Source: Papaver somniferum (Eukaryota; Streptophyta; Magnoliopsida; Ranunculales; Papaveraceae). From it: a DNA stretch of 64,000 bases. The notes under the pieces are model-generated. The model worked only from the letters and a program-made list of their open reading frames with translations. It made no database searches and had not been told where the DNA came from. Positions 35,289 through 47,746 of this stretch are shown piece by piece. A program made the position numbers and the translations under genes. The stretch lies in assembly GCF_003573695.1 (NCBI RefSeq), contig NW_020639929.1, forward strand, positions 1,082,406-1,146,405, given 5' to 3'. Numbering within the stretch: position 1 is the stretch's first letter; each line of letters begins with the position of its first letter.

Positions 35289-37322
35289 TATATAACAAAA
35301 TATAATTTGGAAAAGAAATAACACAGACACCCGAAGTTTTGTTAACGAGGAAACCGCAAATGCAGAAAAGCCCCGGGACCTAGTCCAGATTGAACACACA
35401 CTGTATTAAGCCGCTACAGACACTAGCCTACTACAAACTAACTTCGGTCTGGACTGTAGTTGAACCCCAATCAATCTCACACTGATCCAAGTTACAATTG
35501 TGCTCCTTACGTCTCTGATCCCAGCAGGATACTACGTACTTGATTCCCTTAGCTGATCTCACCCACAACTAAGAGTTGCTACGACCCAAAGTCGAGGACT
35601 TGAATAAAAAATTCTGTATCACACAGAAAAGCCTACTTGAATAGATAAATCTGTATCCCACATAAATACCTACAAGTTTTGTTCCGTCTTTTGATAAATC
35701 AAGGCGAAGGGGACCAATTGATAACCCGAACTTATATTCTCCAAGAACAGCCTAGAATTATCAATCACCTCACAATAATCTTAATCGACTAGCTAAACAA
35801 GATATTGTAGAATCACAAACGATGAGACGAAGGTGTTTGTGACTATTTTCCTATCTTTCCTATTAGAGAAATTAATCTCAAGCCAATCTTACGATTGTAC
35901 TCAATACGATAGAAACAACAAGATCAGATCACGCAACTACAGAGAAAATAGTTGGGTCAAGCTTCACAATGCCAATAAATTCTTCAAGTCGTTAACCTAC
36001 AGGATCTCGATAGAAACCTAAGGTTAAAGGAGAATCGACTCTAGCTTATACAACTTGTATCACAAAGGAGGTGTGGGGATTAGGTTTCCCAGTTGCTAGA
36101 GTTCTCCTTTATATAGTCTTCCAAATCATGGTTTGCAATCTAAGTTACCTTTGTAACAAAGCATTCAATATTCACCGTTAGATGAAAACCTGATTAGATT
36201 CAAGCTAATATCATTCAACCTTTAGATCGAACATAGCTTGTTATACACAAATGAAATGCACGTTCATTTAGGTTTGTGTAACCGTACCTAAACCTGTACA
36301 CCTAGTTGGTTCAACAGTAGTTAACCAAATGGTTAGCCATATGAGCACTTTCATATCAACCATAATCATCTTCACCATAACTAGTTCAAATGACTCAAAA
36401 GAACTAGTTAGAGAGTTGTTCAATTGATTAGATCTCATAGAAGTATACAAGACACAATCGAAGCAAAAATGATTTTGATTCACTCGAATCAATTCATGAA
36501 CTTTATAGTCGTGGTTTGAAAATATGTATTCCTTAGTTTATATAAGTTTAAGTTCACGAATAAACCTTTTTTAGAAAATAACCTACTCAAGTATGCATAC
36601 CGGTACGCATACTTAAGTATCCGGATTAAGTTTGTTTTCAGTTCACAAACTCCAGCAGAAATTCACGGAACGTGGACCTCCGAAAGTACGCGGTCTTCAG
36701 TTCCGGCTATCATGAGAAACAAAGTACGCATACTTTGGTTCAAGGATTTTGGACTTACACACGTATGAGTTCACATACAATGTTTATATCCATTCAAGGT
36801 TATATATTATAAACTCTCATTTCAATCACTGAAACATTCTTAGAGGATGTTAAATAGAGGTTACTCACATTATTCTTCATCAAAGCGATTTTTAAGATAT
36901 TGAAATAATCAACATGACTTTCGTCACTTGTAAAGATGAACTTGTCCAAAGTGAAAACTTACCAACACATATTTCGAGAAATAGATAAACTAGATAAACT
37001 CGGCTCGAAATAGAAAATGTGTATAATCCAAGTCTATATAGCAATACGACTTTTGTCTCAAGATAGAAGATAAAGTAGATAGACTTTTGAGTGATAGATA
37101 AGTTCAGGTCTCCACATACCCTTTAGTCGATGAAGTTCCACCAGTTCCTCGTCTTTGTATGATGATCGCCGTGGAGTCTAGAGCTCAACTACACTTTTTA
37201 TCCTAGTCTGAAACTTAGCTATAAGTAGACTAGAAATCAAAACTTATGGTTGTAGCAACTAAACTTGACAAACAAGCTTGAGATAGCAACGCTTGCGAGT
37301 TCGACCGAGCAGTGCTCTAACA

Positions 37323-39540
37323 AGATAGTCGTAACTCTGGGGATTTTTGACAATAATTTTTTGTCATAATTACAGTTGGTTCTTATTCTATTACCAAATG
37401 TAACTAGGGTTATTTAGGCACGTAAATGGGTTGTAGATCAAGGAAAATGCGAAACCAAAAGGATTTTGAAGACCTAATTTTGTGAGAAAATTTTAAGAAG
37501 ACCTCCTAAACATTAAGGAAAGAACTTTTTATAGAATTTTGCAATCTTGAGGAGGAGAAACAACACAACGGAGCAAACGCTAGGGTTTTAGAGCGGTTTT
37601 CATCAATCGTAACGATTTCTTCTCTAGTTTGTCATATGTATATCATGGATGCTTCTACATCCATGAGTATCTAATCTTATACTTGATAGAGGATGAATTT
37701 TAAGTTATAGACTTGATTTGATTTAATATATGAACCTGTTTTGATTTCTTCATATGATTATCATTTGTTTCTACTATAATGAATGTTTATGATTGATTTG
37801 ATTGTTCTAGGTGGCCAACTATATCAGCTCCTTGATTGATCTATATACAATAAAAGGTTAGGATATCCGTGTAATTTTTGAATAACTCCTATACAAGTAG
37901 AAAATGTGAGACCTTGCAGAGGGATTCAGTAAAACAATCGCATGTAGAAACAACATTAAAAGTGGATCTTGTGCTAGGAGTCTATCTACTAGGATTGACC
38001 TAAGTCACAAAACATTAAGCATTCGACCAAGTTACACCTTTGGTCGCAACTAGTTGGTGGTTTGGATGAATAAAATCTGATATTCGAGCGCTTCAGTATC
38101 TAGTGACCAAAGGACTTTAGAAGATAACACTTCTCTGACTGCTTTGTCTACCATTGATGATAATTATGATTAATGGCAAATTTACAAAAATATATGAACT
38201 CACTAAAATTTTAGTAACGAAGAAGCAACAGAGATTAGATCTTAAAGTTTTCTTAGTTTCTATTTTTCCTCTTCGGTCTTTACTTTCTAACCTAGAAAGT
38301 GTTAATAAGACTTTTTTCTTTGGCGCTATTTGAAGTTTCTATACTAAAGTTTGCATGATTTAGGTGAATAGTACACTATGTACTCCGAAGAAAAGACCGT
38401 TTTCTTAAAACCCCTGGCATCTTGTTTTTTTTCTTAATTTATTTAAGCCTCTATTTTGCTTGGTAAATTTATTAATTTTATAGTAAAAATATTGTTAGAG
38501 TCGACGTGGACTATATTACTCAATATCTGCGCTTATAAATTTTTAGGTCATTATGGTGAACTTATTACTTTTATAGCAAAAGCATTGCCACATTATGATA
38601 AACTTATAGTAAAAACATTGTCAGATATTATCAAAATTTAATAAATATTTAAATTTATTATCCAATATTAAAAATTATCAAAGGTGTTTCCCTTTATTTT
38701 TAAAAAACATTAGGAGAAAGTTATATTAAACCTTAAATTACAATTCTTTTTCTTTACACGGTAAGTGCTGAAATTGAAACTTTTTATTCACTAGAAAAAT
38801 TTAGTAAGTTTTATGGCCATAGAAGAATTGAAAAATCTAAAGAGTCTCAAACCAGCTTTACAAACCAATTTAGGTACTTTGTTATTAGTTTCAAAAGCTC
38901 CATAGATTTTATTCAGCTTCCTTCAAATTGTTGTCTTTCCCCGGCTAAGAGTGTGTGTTCGTTGCCGGCCCCTTCAAAGCTCTATGCATCAAAAGCTACC
39001 CCGAATCTTTATGGCTGCTTCTGTTTTGTATACAGATACTTTCCTCATCAAAAAACATTTCCAATGACTGACTAATGGAGAAATTAATTGGCCAAGTCAA
39101 ACACTAAATGGTGAGGATTACAACATTTAGCACCAATATAGAGTAGTGCTAAATTGTCCACTATTGCTGGCCAGGGTAATATGGCAGCTGATGTTGAAAA
39201 ATACAAACAAGGGGTTATGTTCACATATATCATCCCACATCAGCAGCAACAACACACCATTCACTAATTAGACAAGGGTTGGTCTACCAATATACTATAG
39301 CACTTGTAAATAACCAAAATAAGACTACCAAGACTCTAATAAAGTCATTATCAAGAAGATTTTTGTTAGAGGGAGAGCAAAATGTGATCCGAGGAGAGAA
39401 AAAAACAGAGTCAACTCGTTAACTAGGTCTATTTTCACACTGAGTCGAGTTTCATATTTTTACAGACTGAAATACCCATATCTCTTATCGGTAGATTTCA
39501 TGTTTTAAGTTTAACCGGATCATCTCAAACTTTGCTCATG
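37323..39540. other. AT-rich region without recognised genes
   Basis: No ORF with a recognisable domain. Small structures only: an 8-bp stem CATGGATG/CATCCATG at 37,645-37,666; three copies of a TTATAGTAAAAACATTG-like block at 38,475-38,625; TTTAGCAC/GTGCTAAA near 39,127-39,155. It is probably decayed mobile DNA. Confidence 0.5.
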
Positions 39541-42500
39541 GGTTTTTTTTTTCTTTGAAGTTGCAATTTATTAGAATTAAAGGTTGGTTCTTACATTGCG
39601 AGTGTAGATAACCCCGTTTCTGTCATTGCTTACAGTATTGGACAGAAGTGCTGGGCATGTGTTATCCTAAATTCTTGTAGTTGATGTAGTTAGGTTTTTT
39701 TGTTGATGTTCTACCGCTTCATTTTCTAGTTTGTCCATTTTCTGGTTGGCTTCCCTGTATGTGTGCGTGAGTTTGACATGTGGGATTGTCTCTATTAGCA
39801 TGTTGATTTCTTGTGTCATTCCTTTTAGGTACCATGGTATGTCTTCTTTCTGATTTTGCATTAGGTGAACTAGAGCCATTGAGTAAACTTCAAACCATAC
39901 CATAGACCAGCGTTGTTGTTTCTCCATTTTTGTTGCTAATAAGAGCCCACAAGTTTCTGCGACAATTGTCGTCGTGATGCCTAGTGGGGTTGCCAATGGC
40001 ATGATGATTTGACCATAGTTGTTCTTCCAATACAACCTTCTCCTGCTGGTCCCGGATTTTCTCTTGCCACTTCGTAAGAGTTGATTTTGATCCATTGTTG
40101 TGTTGGTGGTTGTCATTTGATGTGTATAGTTTTTTCCACCCGTGTTGTTGTGGATCGGGTTTGTGGTTGTTGTCCTAAGTAGATTGGTGCAAGATTTTGT
40201 TGTTCCCATTGGTATTCTGCAAACATCGTTAGGATTATGCTTTTGAGTTGTTGTGGAGTCTGTTTATTCCTTTGATAAACCTGTTGATTGCGTAGACAAA
40301 GGTGCCAGATAGTGAATCCGAAAATAGGTCTGGTAATTGTATGTAGGTTGGTAGCTAAGACTTCTCCAAAACTGTTTGGTTTGCCGGAGGGTTTGTATTT
40401 GGACTTCTTGGGAGATGGGTGATGATCAGATTCCATAGTATTGTCGCTTGACTGCATTCAAAAAATAGGTGTTCTTTTGTTTCTCTACGAAGAGAGCATA
40501 CTGGACATAGGTTTGAAGGGGTGACGTTGAAGTGGTGTAATTTTTCGAAGGTTGGTAGTCCTTCTAAAGAAACTTTCTATAAGAAAAGTCGGTGTTTTGG
40601 TGGACATTGTAGATTCCAGATCTATAGTCCACAAGGTTGGTGTTTGAGGTTGATGGGTTTGAAGGTGGGTGATTTGTTGTAGATTGATGGTTTTTGGTGA
40701 TGATTATGTATCCAATTTTTGCGGTGTATTCTCCACTTTTTGAATATGGCCAAACATAACGGTCTTGAGTTGAATGGTTTGGGAGGTGAATATTGATGAT
40801 TTTTTGGTCCGTGGTTTGATCGAATGATTGATAAATGGTTTAATGGTTCCATGAATTTGAATATGAGTTGATGAGAAACGCCACTTTTATGTCGTGTGGT
40901 AAGGTAATTGTCATTGGAGTTGATTGTTGTGGTATCCATTTATCATTGATGTTTGTTGTTTCTCCATTGCAAATGATTTTGAAACAATTATCCTGCAAAA
41001 TAGAAACCAAGTTAGTTAAACCTTTCCAGTATGGGCTCGCACTTGGTAGTATTGGGTTGGTGCTCAGATGATCTAACAAAGGTGTGTAATTGAGGTATTT
41101 GTCGTCACACATATTTTTCCAAATTGTTTGATGGTTTGATTGTAACTTCCATGCTCTCTTGAGTATTAAAGCTGGGTTGTGTTGTTTATTGCTCCCAATG
41201 CCGACTCCACCTTTTAGCTTAGCTCGCGCCAATTTATCCCATCCAATGGGGTTCATCTTCTTTTTTTGATGATTGTGTCCCAAAAAAAAAATCCCGAATG
41301 ATTCTATGAATCTTTGTATGCACATGTTCTGGAAGCATTTGCGTCTGCATGATATGGTTGGCAGTCGGGGTGAGGGAAGTATTAATCAATACTAACCTTC
41401 CTGCGTTATTCACACACTTTGTGTTCCAACCATGGGCTTTTCGCCGCAGTCTTTCTAGAAGATCTACATGCATATGAGATGAGTACCTGCCATTTTTGAA
41501 AGTTACTCCCAAGTATTTTGGTGGTATTGAGGTAGGCGTGATATTGAACATTGTCTCAAGTTCTTGAATTTGTTCTGGACAGAGTTTTGGGTGGTGTATG
41601 AGGCTAGACTTATCCCTGTTTATGGCTTGCCCTGCAGACGAAGAGTAGGAGTGTACATTTTGTTGTAACTTGTTACACGTTGCTGGTTTGGCCATGCATG
41701 TGATGAGAAGATCGTCGGCGTACATCAAGAGTGGTAGTGCCAACCAAAACTTATATACATATTATTATCACATATACTGATGTACTTCATAGTTGGGCTG
41801 TTCCCTTCATTAGGTGTGAAATGTGATGCTGGTGCAGTATAGGTGGGCCCTTCTTGGCGATTCTCAAAACTTGCAGTTCTCCTTTCATCTCATATTTATC
41901 TAGGTTAGTAGAGAGAATTTAGGCACAAATGATGCACAAATACGGAGACAATGGATCGCCTTGTCGAAGCCCTCTTGTTGGTTTGATATGACCGTGACGT
42001 GTGCCATTAATATTGATGGCATAAGTGACACTTGTGATGCACGTCATGATGTATTGATTGGAGTTGCACTTAAGAAACCCCAATCTAAACTGTCATATGC
42101 CTTCTTGATGTCCAATTTCAGGGACACTTTTGGGGACTTTGTTGGAGAAGATGATCTTATGTAATGAAACAGTTTAGCTGCCACAGAGATGTTATCATGG
42201 ATTGCTCGATTGGGTACTAACGCACTTTGGAATGGGATTATAATGAATTAAAAGATCGGCCTTAATCTATTTACCAAGATTTTGGCAATCACTTTATAAG
42301 TCACATTACAGAGGCCGATCGGTCTGAAATCTCTCGTTGATGTCAGGTTTTGTTTTTTTGGGATTAGGATGATGTGGGTATGGTTTATCGGGTATTGGAT
42401 ATGGTTATGGGTAAATAAATCTTCAACCATTGCCCATAAATCTGGGCCTGCTATGTCGCTAAGTTCTTTAAAGAACTTACCACTATAGCCATCTGGGCCG

Positions 42501-42633
42501 GGTGCCTACTCCGATCCAATAAATTTTAAAGCCACTTCAAATTCCTCATACGTGACTGGTGCTATTAGCTTATTGCACTGAATGGTTGAGATTCTTGGAT
42601 GGAAGTCTTCAAAAAGGGTCAAATCGATAGTTG

Positions 42634-42635
<2 letters not shown>
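39541..42635 (-). mobile_element. L1-type LINE remnant
   Basis: The minus strand carries the second ORF of a plant LINE. A T-run at 39,542-39,551 on + (A-run on the element strand) marks its 3' end. The endonuclease part is missing. The 5' end stops at the G-run, where a MULE begins, so the element is either truncated or split with its 5' half beyond the window. Confidence 0.85.
39667..42635 (-). pseudogene. LINE ORF2: reverse transcriptase, zinc-binding domain, RNase H
   Basis: In order on the minus strand: linker APVTYEEFEVALKFIGSE, then a stop, then APGPDGYSGKFF (about 42,480). RT follows: [51 protein letters not shown] near 42,090; catalytic YADDLLI at about 41,715; then PPKYLGVTF. A zf-RVT region near 40,460-40,570 reads LPTFEKLHHFNVTPSNLCPV. 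The C-terminal RNase H (RVT_3 type) around 40,100-39,670 has AETCGLLLATKMEKQ and REANQKMDKLENEA. Frames change several times between these blocks. It would copy the LINE RNA at its target site; it is inactive now. Confidence 0.85.

Positions 42636-42709
<74 letters not shown>
42636..42709. repeat. Homopolymer of 74 G
   Basis: An uninterrupted G-run exactly at the LINE/MULE junction, flanked by TTGTT on the left and CTTGTTGG on the right. It yields a false polyproline ORF on the minus strand. It could be real, a sequencing artefact or a badly closed gap. Confidence 0.8.
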
Positions 42710-43668
42710 CTTGTTGGTAAATTGACGTTTAGTCCAAAAGTTACTGGGCTTCGGACGCTTTAGTCCTCTCATCTCAGGCCTAGTACTCTCTAGTCCAAAA
42801 AAGTCCCGTCTCAAACAATTTAACCCAAATATGGACGAGTTAGTCCAAAATTGTGACTGATCCCGATTTTCATGTATTTCCAATATCCCGTAACTACCCT
42901 TGAGACCATTCCATACATAAAACGAGGATTTTAAATCGAAGATTTCAGATCTCAAACATGAGTTCAAAACAGGGAGCCAGACAGAGAAGAAATTCGTAGG
43001 ATATTTAACAGTTTCAGAGAGAAATTTGGTTGCGATTCAACTTTAGATTACTGGTAAAGTGTAGTTGCGGGATTATTTTTGGACTAGAGATTTGAATTCA
43101 TGTTAGATTTCAGAGATAGATGATCCAGAACTCAACTTTACAAGTAACAACGATTTAACAGTTTCATAGAGTTTATGTTGGATTTCACGAATTCCTGATA
43201 TTTAATGGAATTCAAATTCAGGTTACTTCTGTTTTTGCTTCATCGTTGAATCTCTTTTCTGATATTTAGTTTTTTTTTTTTGATTTTATCAGTTGATGAT
43301 ATGAATTCAATTTTTTACATCTTATTGTTTGTATGTTATTGATTTGATTTTTGGTGTATTTTAGCTTTTGATTTTCGGGGAATGATTTTGATTACTGTTT
43401 TTTGGTGTTTGGTGTTATGATGCATGATATGAAATCGAACTGATATTAGATCATATGCTTTTGGTTTATTCAATTATGTGTTCTAGTAATATTCTGAATC
43501 TTTTGTTATATCTTCGATTAATCGATGGAATAGTTTTGATTTGAAGTTTACTGTTATTTGATTTTTGCCTTCGATTAAATGTGTACTTTCCTGTACACTC
43601 TTCAAGTTTTAGGTTATGCGAATCTGAAACTATTATTATATCTTTTGTTATATGTAGGTGTATCAAAT
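42710..43668 (+). other. MULE left terminal and 5' region
   Basis: No gene. 42,730-42,870 repeats a TTTAGTCC/TTAGTCCAAAA motif at least five times, likely subterminal binding sites. One phased motif TGTACTTTCCTGTACA occurs near 43,581, upstream of the transposase start. Confidence 0.55.
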
Positions 43669-46248
43669 ATGTCTGAGAAGTTTGTTCATGCTGTTTTGAA
43701 TCATGGTGAACATTCTTCTGCATTTCGTGTTAATACTTTAATCACCGTTTATGAATTGAAGCATTTTTCCTGTGAGCAGTGGAGGTCTTTTTCCCCTTTG
43801 AGTATACGTTTTTCCTATATGGATACTAATCAAGTAGTTTTTATACAAGGTGATATACAACTTCAAGGTTTGTTGCTCTTGTTATTCAGATGAACAATGA
43901 AGATTTCTATTTGAATGTTGATGTGATTCCGAAGCATACTGGTTGTAGCACTATTTCAAGGTCTTTGTTTCGTTCTAATTCTGGTTGTAGAAGTAGTTCT
44001 GGTGCTAGTACTTCAAACTCCTGTGTAAGTGAAAGTCCTAAGCTTGTAAGGGTGGTCGATCATGACGCGGACAAGGCCAAGCCTTTCATTATCGATGAAT
44101 GGCGTTATGTTTTTGACAATATTGGTAGAGAATTTGTGGGTGGTGTTAAAGTTGTAAGGATTGATGTTGATCAATACAAGATGTGTACTGGTTACAAGAT
44201 TCTTATTTTTAAAAACAACAAGACTCGTTTTACTGCGAAGTGCGAAGAAGATGGTTGTGGTTGGAGGATTCACTTTGGGCCTGTGAATAGTGACATTTCT
44301 CGGTTTGTGCTGAAAGATTCTAACGTTATTCACAGGTTAGTGGTGTTCACTTGCTTTTTTGATCCATGTTATTGATTTTTAGGTTTTAATATGTAGACTT
44401 GTTTTAGGTGTACATTTTGGTGCACATTACTTATTGTAGGCTTTTTGGATGGCACTTGTGGTGTAAATTTCATATTCTTGCTTGGTATGTGCTTTCTTTT
44501 TGCATGTGTGTTGTTGTTTTTGAGATTTTATTAAATGTACAATATGGTGCACATTAATTATTCCAGATTTTTTTTTGTATCTGTGGTGTTGGTTTGAGGT
44601 TGAAGAGTCCTGTGGTGACAACCAAGTTAGTTAAGCATTTGATCGCTGATAGTATACAGGGTGATCCCACTTTAAAACCCAAACAGATTATGTCACTCTT
44701 TAAGAAGACTTATGGGTCCAATATTAAGTATCACCATGCCCGTAGAGGGAAAGAAGCTGTATTTGAAGATCAATATGGTGACGACGAGAAGTCGTATAAC
44801 GATTTAAATTGGTATGTGAAAGCCATTGAGCAAACTAATCCTTATATCTTTGTGAAACTTGAAGTTGATGAAGAAACTGGAAGATTTAAGCGGATTTTCA
44901 TCTGTTTCGGTGCTTGCAAGCATATCTATAGGTATCTCAGGCCCATGATTTACTTGGACGCTACTTTCCTCATTGGTAGATTCGGGGGTACTTTGATGGC
45001 TGCAACATGTGGCAATGGAAATGATGGTTTTTACCCATATGCCTTTGCTATTGTTTTATCTGAAAACAAAGACAATTGGTTTTGGTTTCTGGATAATCTT
45101 CAACAAGTGGTTGATGATCGTCCAATTGTTTTCCTTAGTGATCGTCATGAAGGACTTCTGCAGGGCATTCCAAGAGCATTTCCTGGTTCATATCACAGCT
45201 ATTGCTTTTACCACATCAAGTGCAATCTCCCTATTGGAAAAGGTGATGCGAATTACAATGCCGTTATTGATTTATTTTACAAAGATGCTTACTCTTACAC
45301 AACAGCGAACTTTGAAGAAGCTTTGCGGGGCATGCATGCAATTGGTTGTGGACATGTTGCTAATTATATCAGGAGCATTCCAAAGGATAAATGGGCAAAT
45401 ACATTTTTCCCTATATGCAGATATGCTGCTCACTCTTCATCTATTGCCGAGTCATTCAATAACTGGACTCTTGAGTTCAAAAAGCTGCCTGCTTTTGGTC
45501 TTCTCGATGCGATACAGTGAGTTTTATGTTTAGTGTTTTATTCATTTAGTTTTTACTGTCGCACACATGGATTTGCTTGATGTGTACATACTTGTACACA
45601 TGTTATATCTATGATTCTGCAACTGTGTGTACATTGTTGTACACATGTTTTATTTGTATTTATTCTATATCATGTTTTGATTTTATGTTCTGTGTTTTTA
45701 TTATCTTAGTTTGAAGGTTATGCAGATGAATTCTAAGAGAAGGGTAGAAGGTCTTGAAAATTTTAACACTAGGCTCACCCCCCTATACGAGGATTTACTA
45801 AATGAGAACATCAACATTGGTCGTACTTGGACTGTTGTTGAGTCTATGGAAAGATTGTATGAAGTCAGGTGCCCGAACTCATTCTGTAGATATGTTGGAG
45901 AGAACTTGTACGTGTCACAGTTGGCAAGTAAATGGTTTTCCCTGCGCACATGCTTGTGCTGCCATTCAATCTACAAGGGAGGACATCTATTCATTTGTTG
46001 AGCCATACTTCACCACTGAATGGTACAACAGGACATACCAAGAGATCATCTTTCCAATCCCCAATTATGACAAGCCGTAGTCTTATGATTCTAGTGATAG
46101 GATTATTATTCCTATTCTTGTGCCTCCACCCGGTAGACGAAGAGAACAACGTTTCAAGAAGGCTTGGGAGAAGCAAAAGAGGCCTATGATGTGCACAAAG
46201 TGCTTCACTCTTGGTCACCACAACAGAGCTACCTGCCCCATGACTTGA
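43669..46248 (+). pseudogene. mudrA: MULE transposase (mudrA type), three exons, disrupted
   Basis: Starts at ATG 43,669. The N-terminal DNA-binding region contains KCEEDGCGWRIHF near 44,245. Intron 1 is 44,336-44,598. Exon 2 (44,599-45,516) carries the MULE catalytic domain: YLDATFL gives the first Asp, VFLSDRHEGL the second, CFYHIKCNL follows, and SIAESFNNW matches the conserved end with Glu. Intron 2 is 45,517-45,709. Exon 3 has a SWIM zinc finger (CTCHSWQVNGFPCAHACAAI) and a CCHC knuckle (CTKCFTLGHHNRATC). Damage: a frameshift near 43,870, another near 45,890 before the SWIM finger, and TAG at 46,078-46,080, after which the frame stays open to TGA 46,246-46,248. The protein would cut and join MULE ends; this copy is inactive. 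Confidence 0.9.
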
Positions 46249-46859
46249 TTCTTTTTATTATATTTGATTTGTTTGAAAGATTCTATGTTTTTTAGTTTTT
46301 ACTTTTGGTAATGTCTTTTCATTTTTCTATTCATGGATAATTAGTGTCAGGATCTGTGTACCATTATGTACACCTTCCTGTGCACTTCACTTTTCTTACC
46401 TGTCTTTTTACATGTGTAGTATTATGTACACCTTACTGTACAATGGATGCTACTAGTTTATTTTGTTTAGTAATATTCATTTTTTTTAGTTCTAATGCAG
46501 TAATTAGTTTTTATTTTTGTTGTTTAATGATTGATACTAGGTTATTACTTTTTCTATTTTATATTTCTGTTAGTACATGTGTACCATTATGTACACCTTC
46601 CTGTACCATTGCCTGTCAGATTTTCTACTCTGTCAGAAACTGTGCACAATCATGTACACCTTAATATTTCCTAACCTGTAATACATATTTTAGTACTGAC
46701 ACAAGTCTATTTTCAAAACATCAATATTGAAACTAATAAAAAACATTAATTCAAGGTCTTTATAATAGTGACAAGTCTTAAACAGAAAGTTGAAAACTTA
46801 AATTTGTCTGATGATTAAAAATGTTTAGAAGAAATTCAGAAAGTGATCTTGAATGAAGA
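46249..46859. other. Intergenic region between convergent MULE genes, motif-rich
   Basis: Short 3'UTR space for both genes. It holds at least four TGTACA-type paired motifs (46,355, 46,413, 46,578 and 46,641) and T-rich stretches. No gene. Confidence 0.7.
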
Positions 46860-47156
46860 TTAAAAACTCTTCTTCCTCTTCAATGGTTGCTTTCCTGTAG
46901 TCTTGCGCCACTGATTATGCTCCTCTTCCTTCACTATATCCCACACCTTTTCATACCATCCGACTTTTGTCAACATCTTGGCCACCAATTTTGATCTCAT
47001 TTGCTGAAAAATGTCTTCGGCCCTCTGTTGACCTTTTTCCATACCTTTTGTTGTCTTCATATTTCGTTTCATAAAGTAACAAGTATATATTAGACAGTCC
47101 GGGTTGATTCCTTGTGAAGGGCATGTCATGATGTTTAATTCGTGCTCTTCTATAGG
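46860..47156 (-). pseudogene. Ulp1-like protease, C-terminal part with catalytic Cys
   Basis: The minus strand continues the gene at 59,040-64,000 after the hAT insertion. PIEEHELNIMTCPSQGINPD is followed by CLIYTCYFMKRN. This is the C48 signature Q-x-x-N-x-D-C with the oxyanion Gln and nucleophile Cys, although the usual Gly after Cys is Leu. A basic tail ends at TAA 46,860-46,862. The sequence up to the duplicated CCTATAGA is in phase with the other half. C48 proteases process or remove SUMO; in MULEs their role is not established. Confidence 0.8.
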
Positions 47157-47746
47157 TAGAGCTGCACATGAGCCGGTACAGTCCGGTTTTCTGTTGGAAC
47201 CGGTACCTGTACACGGAGTTGACCGGTTCTTCAATTTGAGGACCCGTACCTGTACCTGGACTTGTACCTGTCCCGGTAAGACCGGTCCGGTTCCACTCCG
47301 GTACCGGTTTTTTACCTGAATTTTGAAACACATAATAATATAGTATGTATGACAATAAAGTAACAACCTAAGAGTCTAAGACTAAGTTCAACATTACAAA
47401 GTTCAAAATAACAAAGGTTTAAAACATCCCAATATCAATGTATCACACTTTAAGTTCAAAGTTCAACATTAAAACATAGTACTAAAAACAACATTTCCAT
47501 AAGTCTGCGACAAGAAATGAAATGCAATCCTTGCAAAGGATGGGTGACTTCTCGAACAATGGCATTGGCTGCACTGACACGGAGTTTACATCAAGCTTCT
47601 TTTAGCAGAGAATCCCATATGGCTGCAACATGGAACAAAAAAGTAAAACAAGAAAGTAAGCAAGCAATACAAGAAAACTTGAAAAGTAAGTTCTATTAAA
47701 TAGAATAAAACCTAATATATTACCTGCCTCATCTTCAACAGCATCA
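47157..47746. other. hAT 3' terminal region
   Basis: Terminal repeat, then GTAC/CCGG-rich subterminal repeats to about 47,320, then AT-rich 3' flank of the transposase gene. No gene. An ORF across 46,860-47,366 mixes the Ulp1 end and the hAT terminus. Confidence 0.7.

Larger units (their letters stand above)
24894..37322 (-). repeat. Copia-type LTR remnant, interrupted by a CACTA element
   Basis: The right end on the minus strand starts TGTTAGAGCACTGCTC, a common start of plant copia LTRs. The LTR sequence is 35,292-37,322 plus 24,894-25,077. The chromovirus lies directly against the left part, so the other LTR end is probably beyond the window. No polypurine tract lies to the right of 37,322, so this is either the outer LTR of an element or a solo LTR. 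There is no coding sequence. Near-palindromes built on AAGTATGCAT lie at 36,589-36,614 and 36,721-36,736. Confidence 0.6.

Noticed and set aside
38456..38641. 61-residue ORF
   Set aside because: AT-rich, without domain or support; the region has an internal TTATAGTAAAA repeat.
42506..42967. 153-residue ORF with a long polyproline stretch
   Set aside because: The proline run is the translated 74-G homopolymer. Only its C-terminal end is real LINE sequence.
46860..47366. 168-residue ORF read as one gene
   Set aside because: It joins the Ulp1 C-terminus to the hAT terminus across the target duplication; only 46,860-47,156 belongs to the protease.
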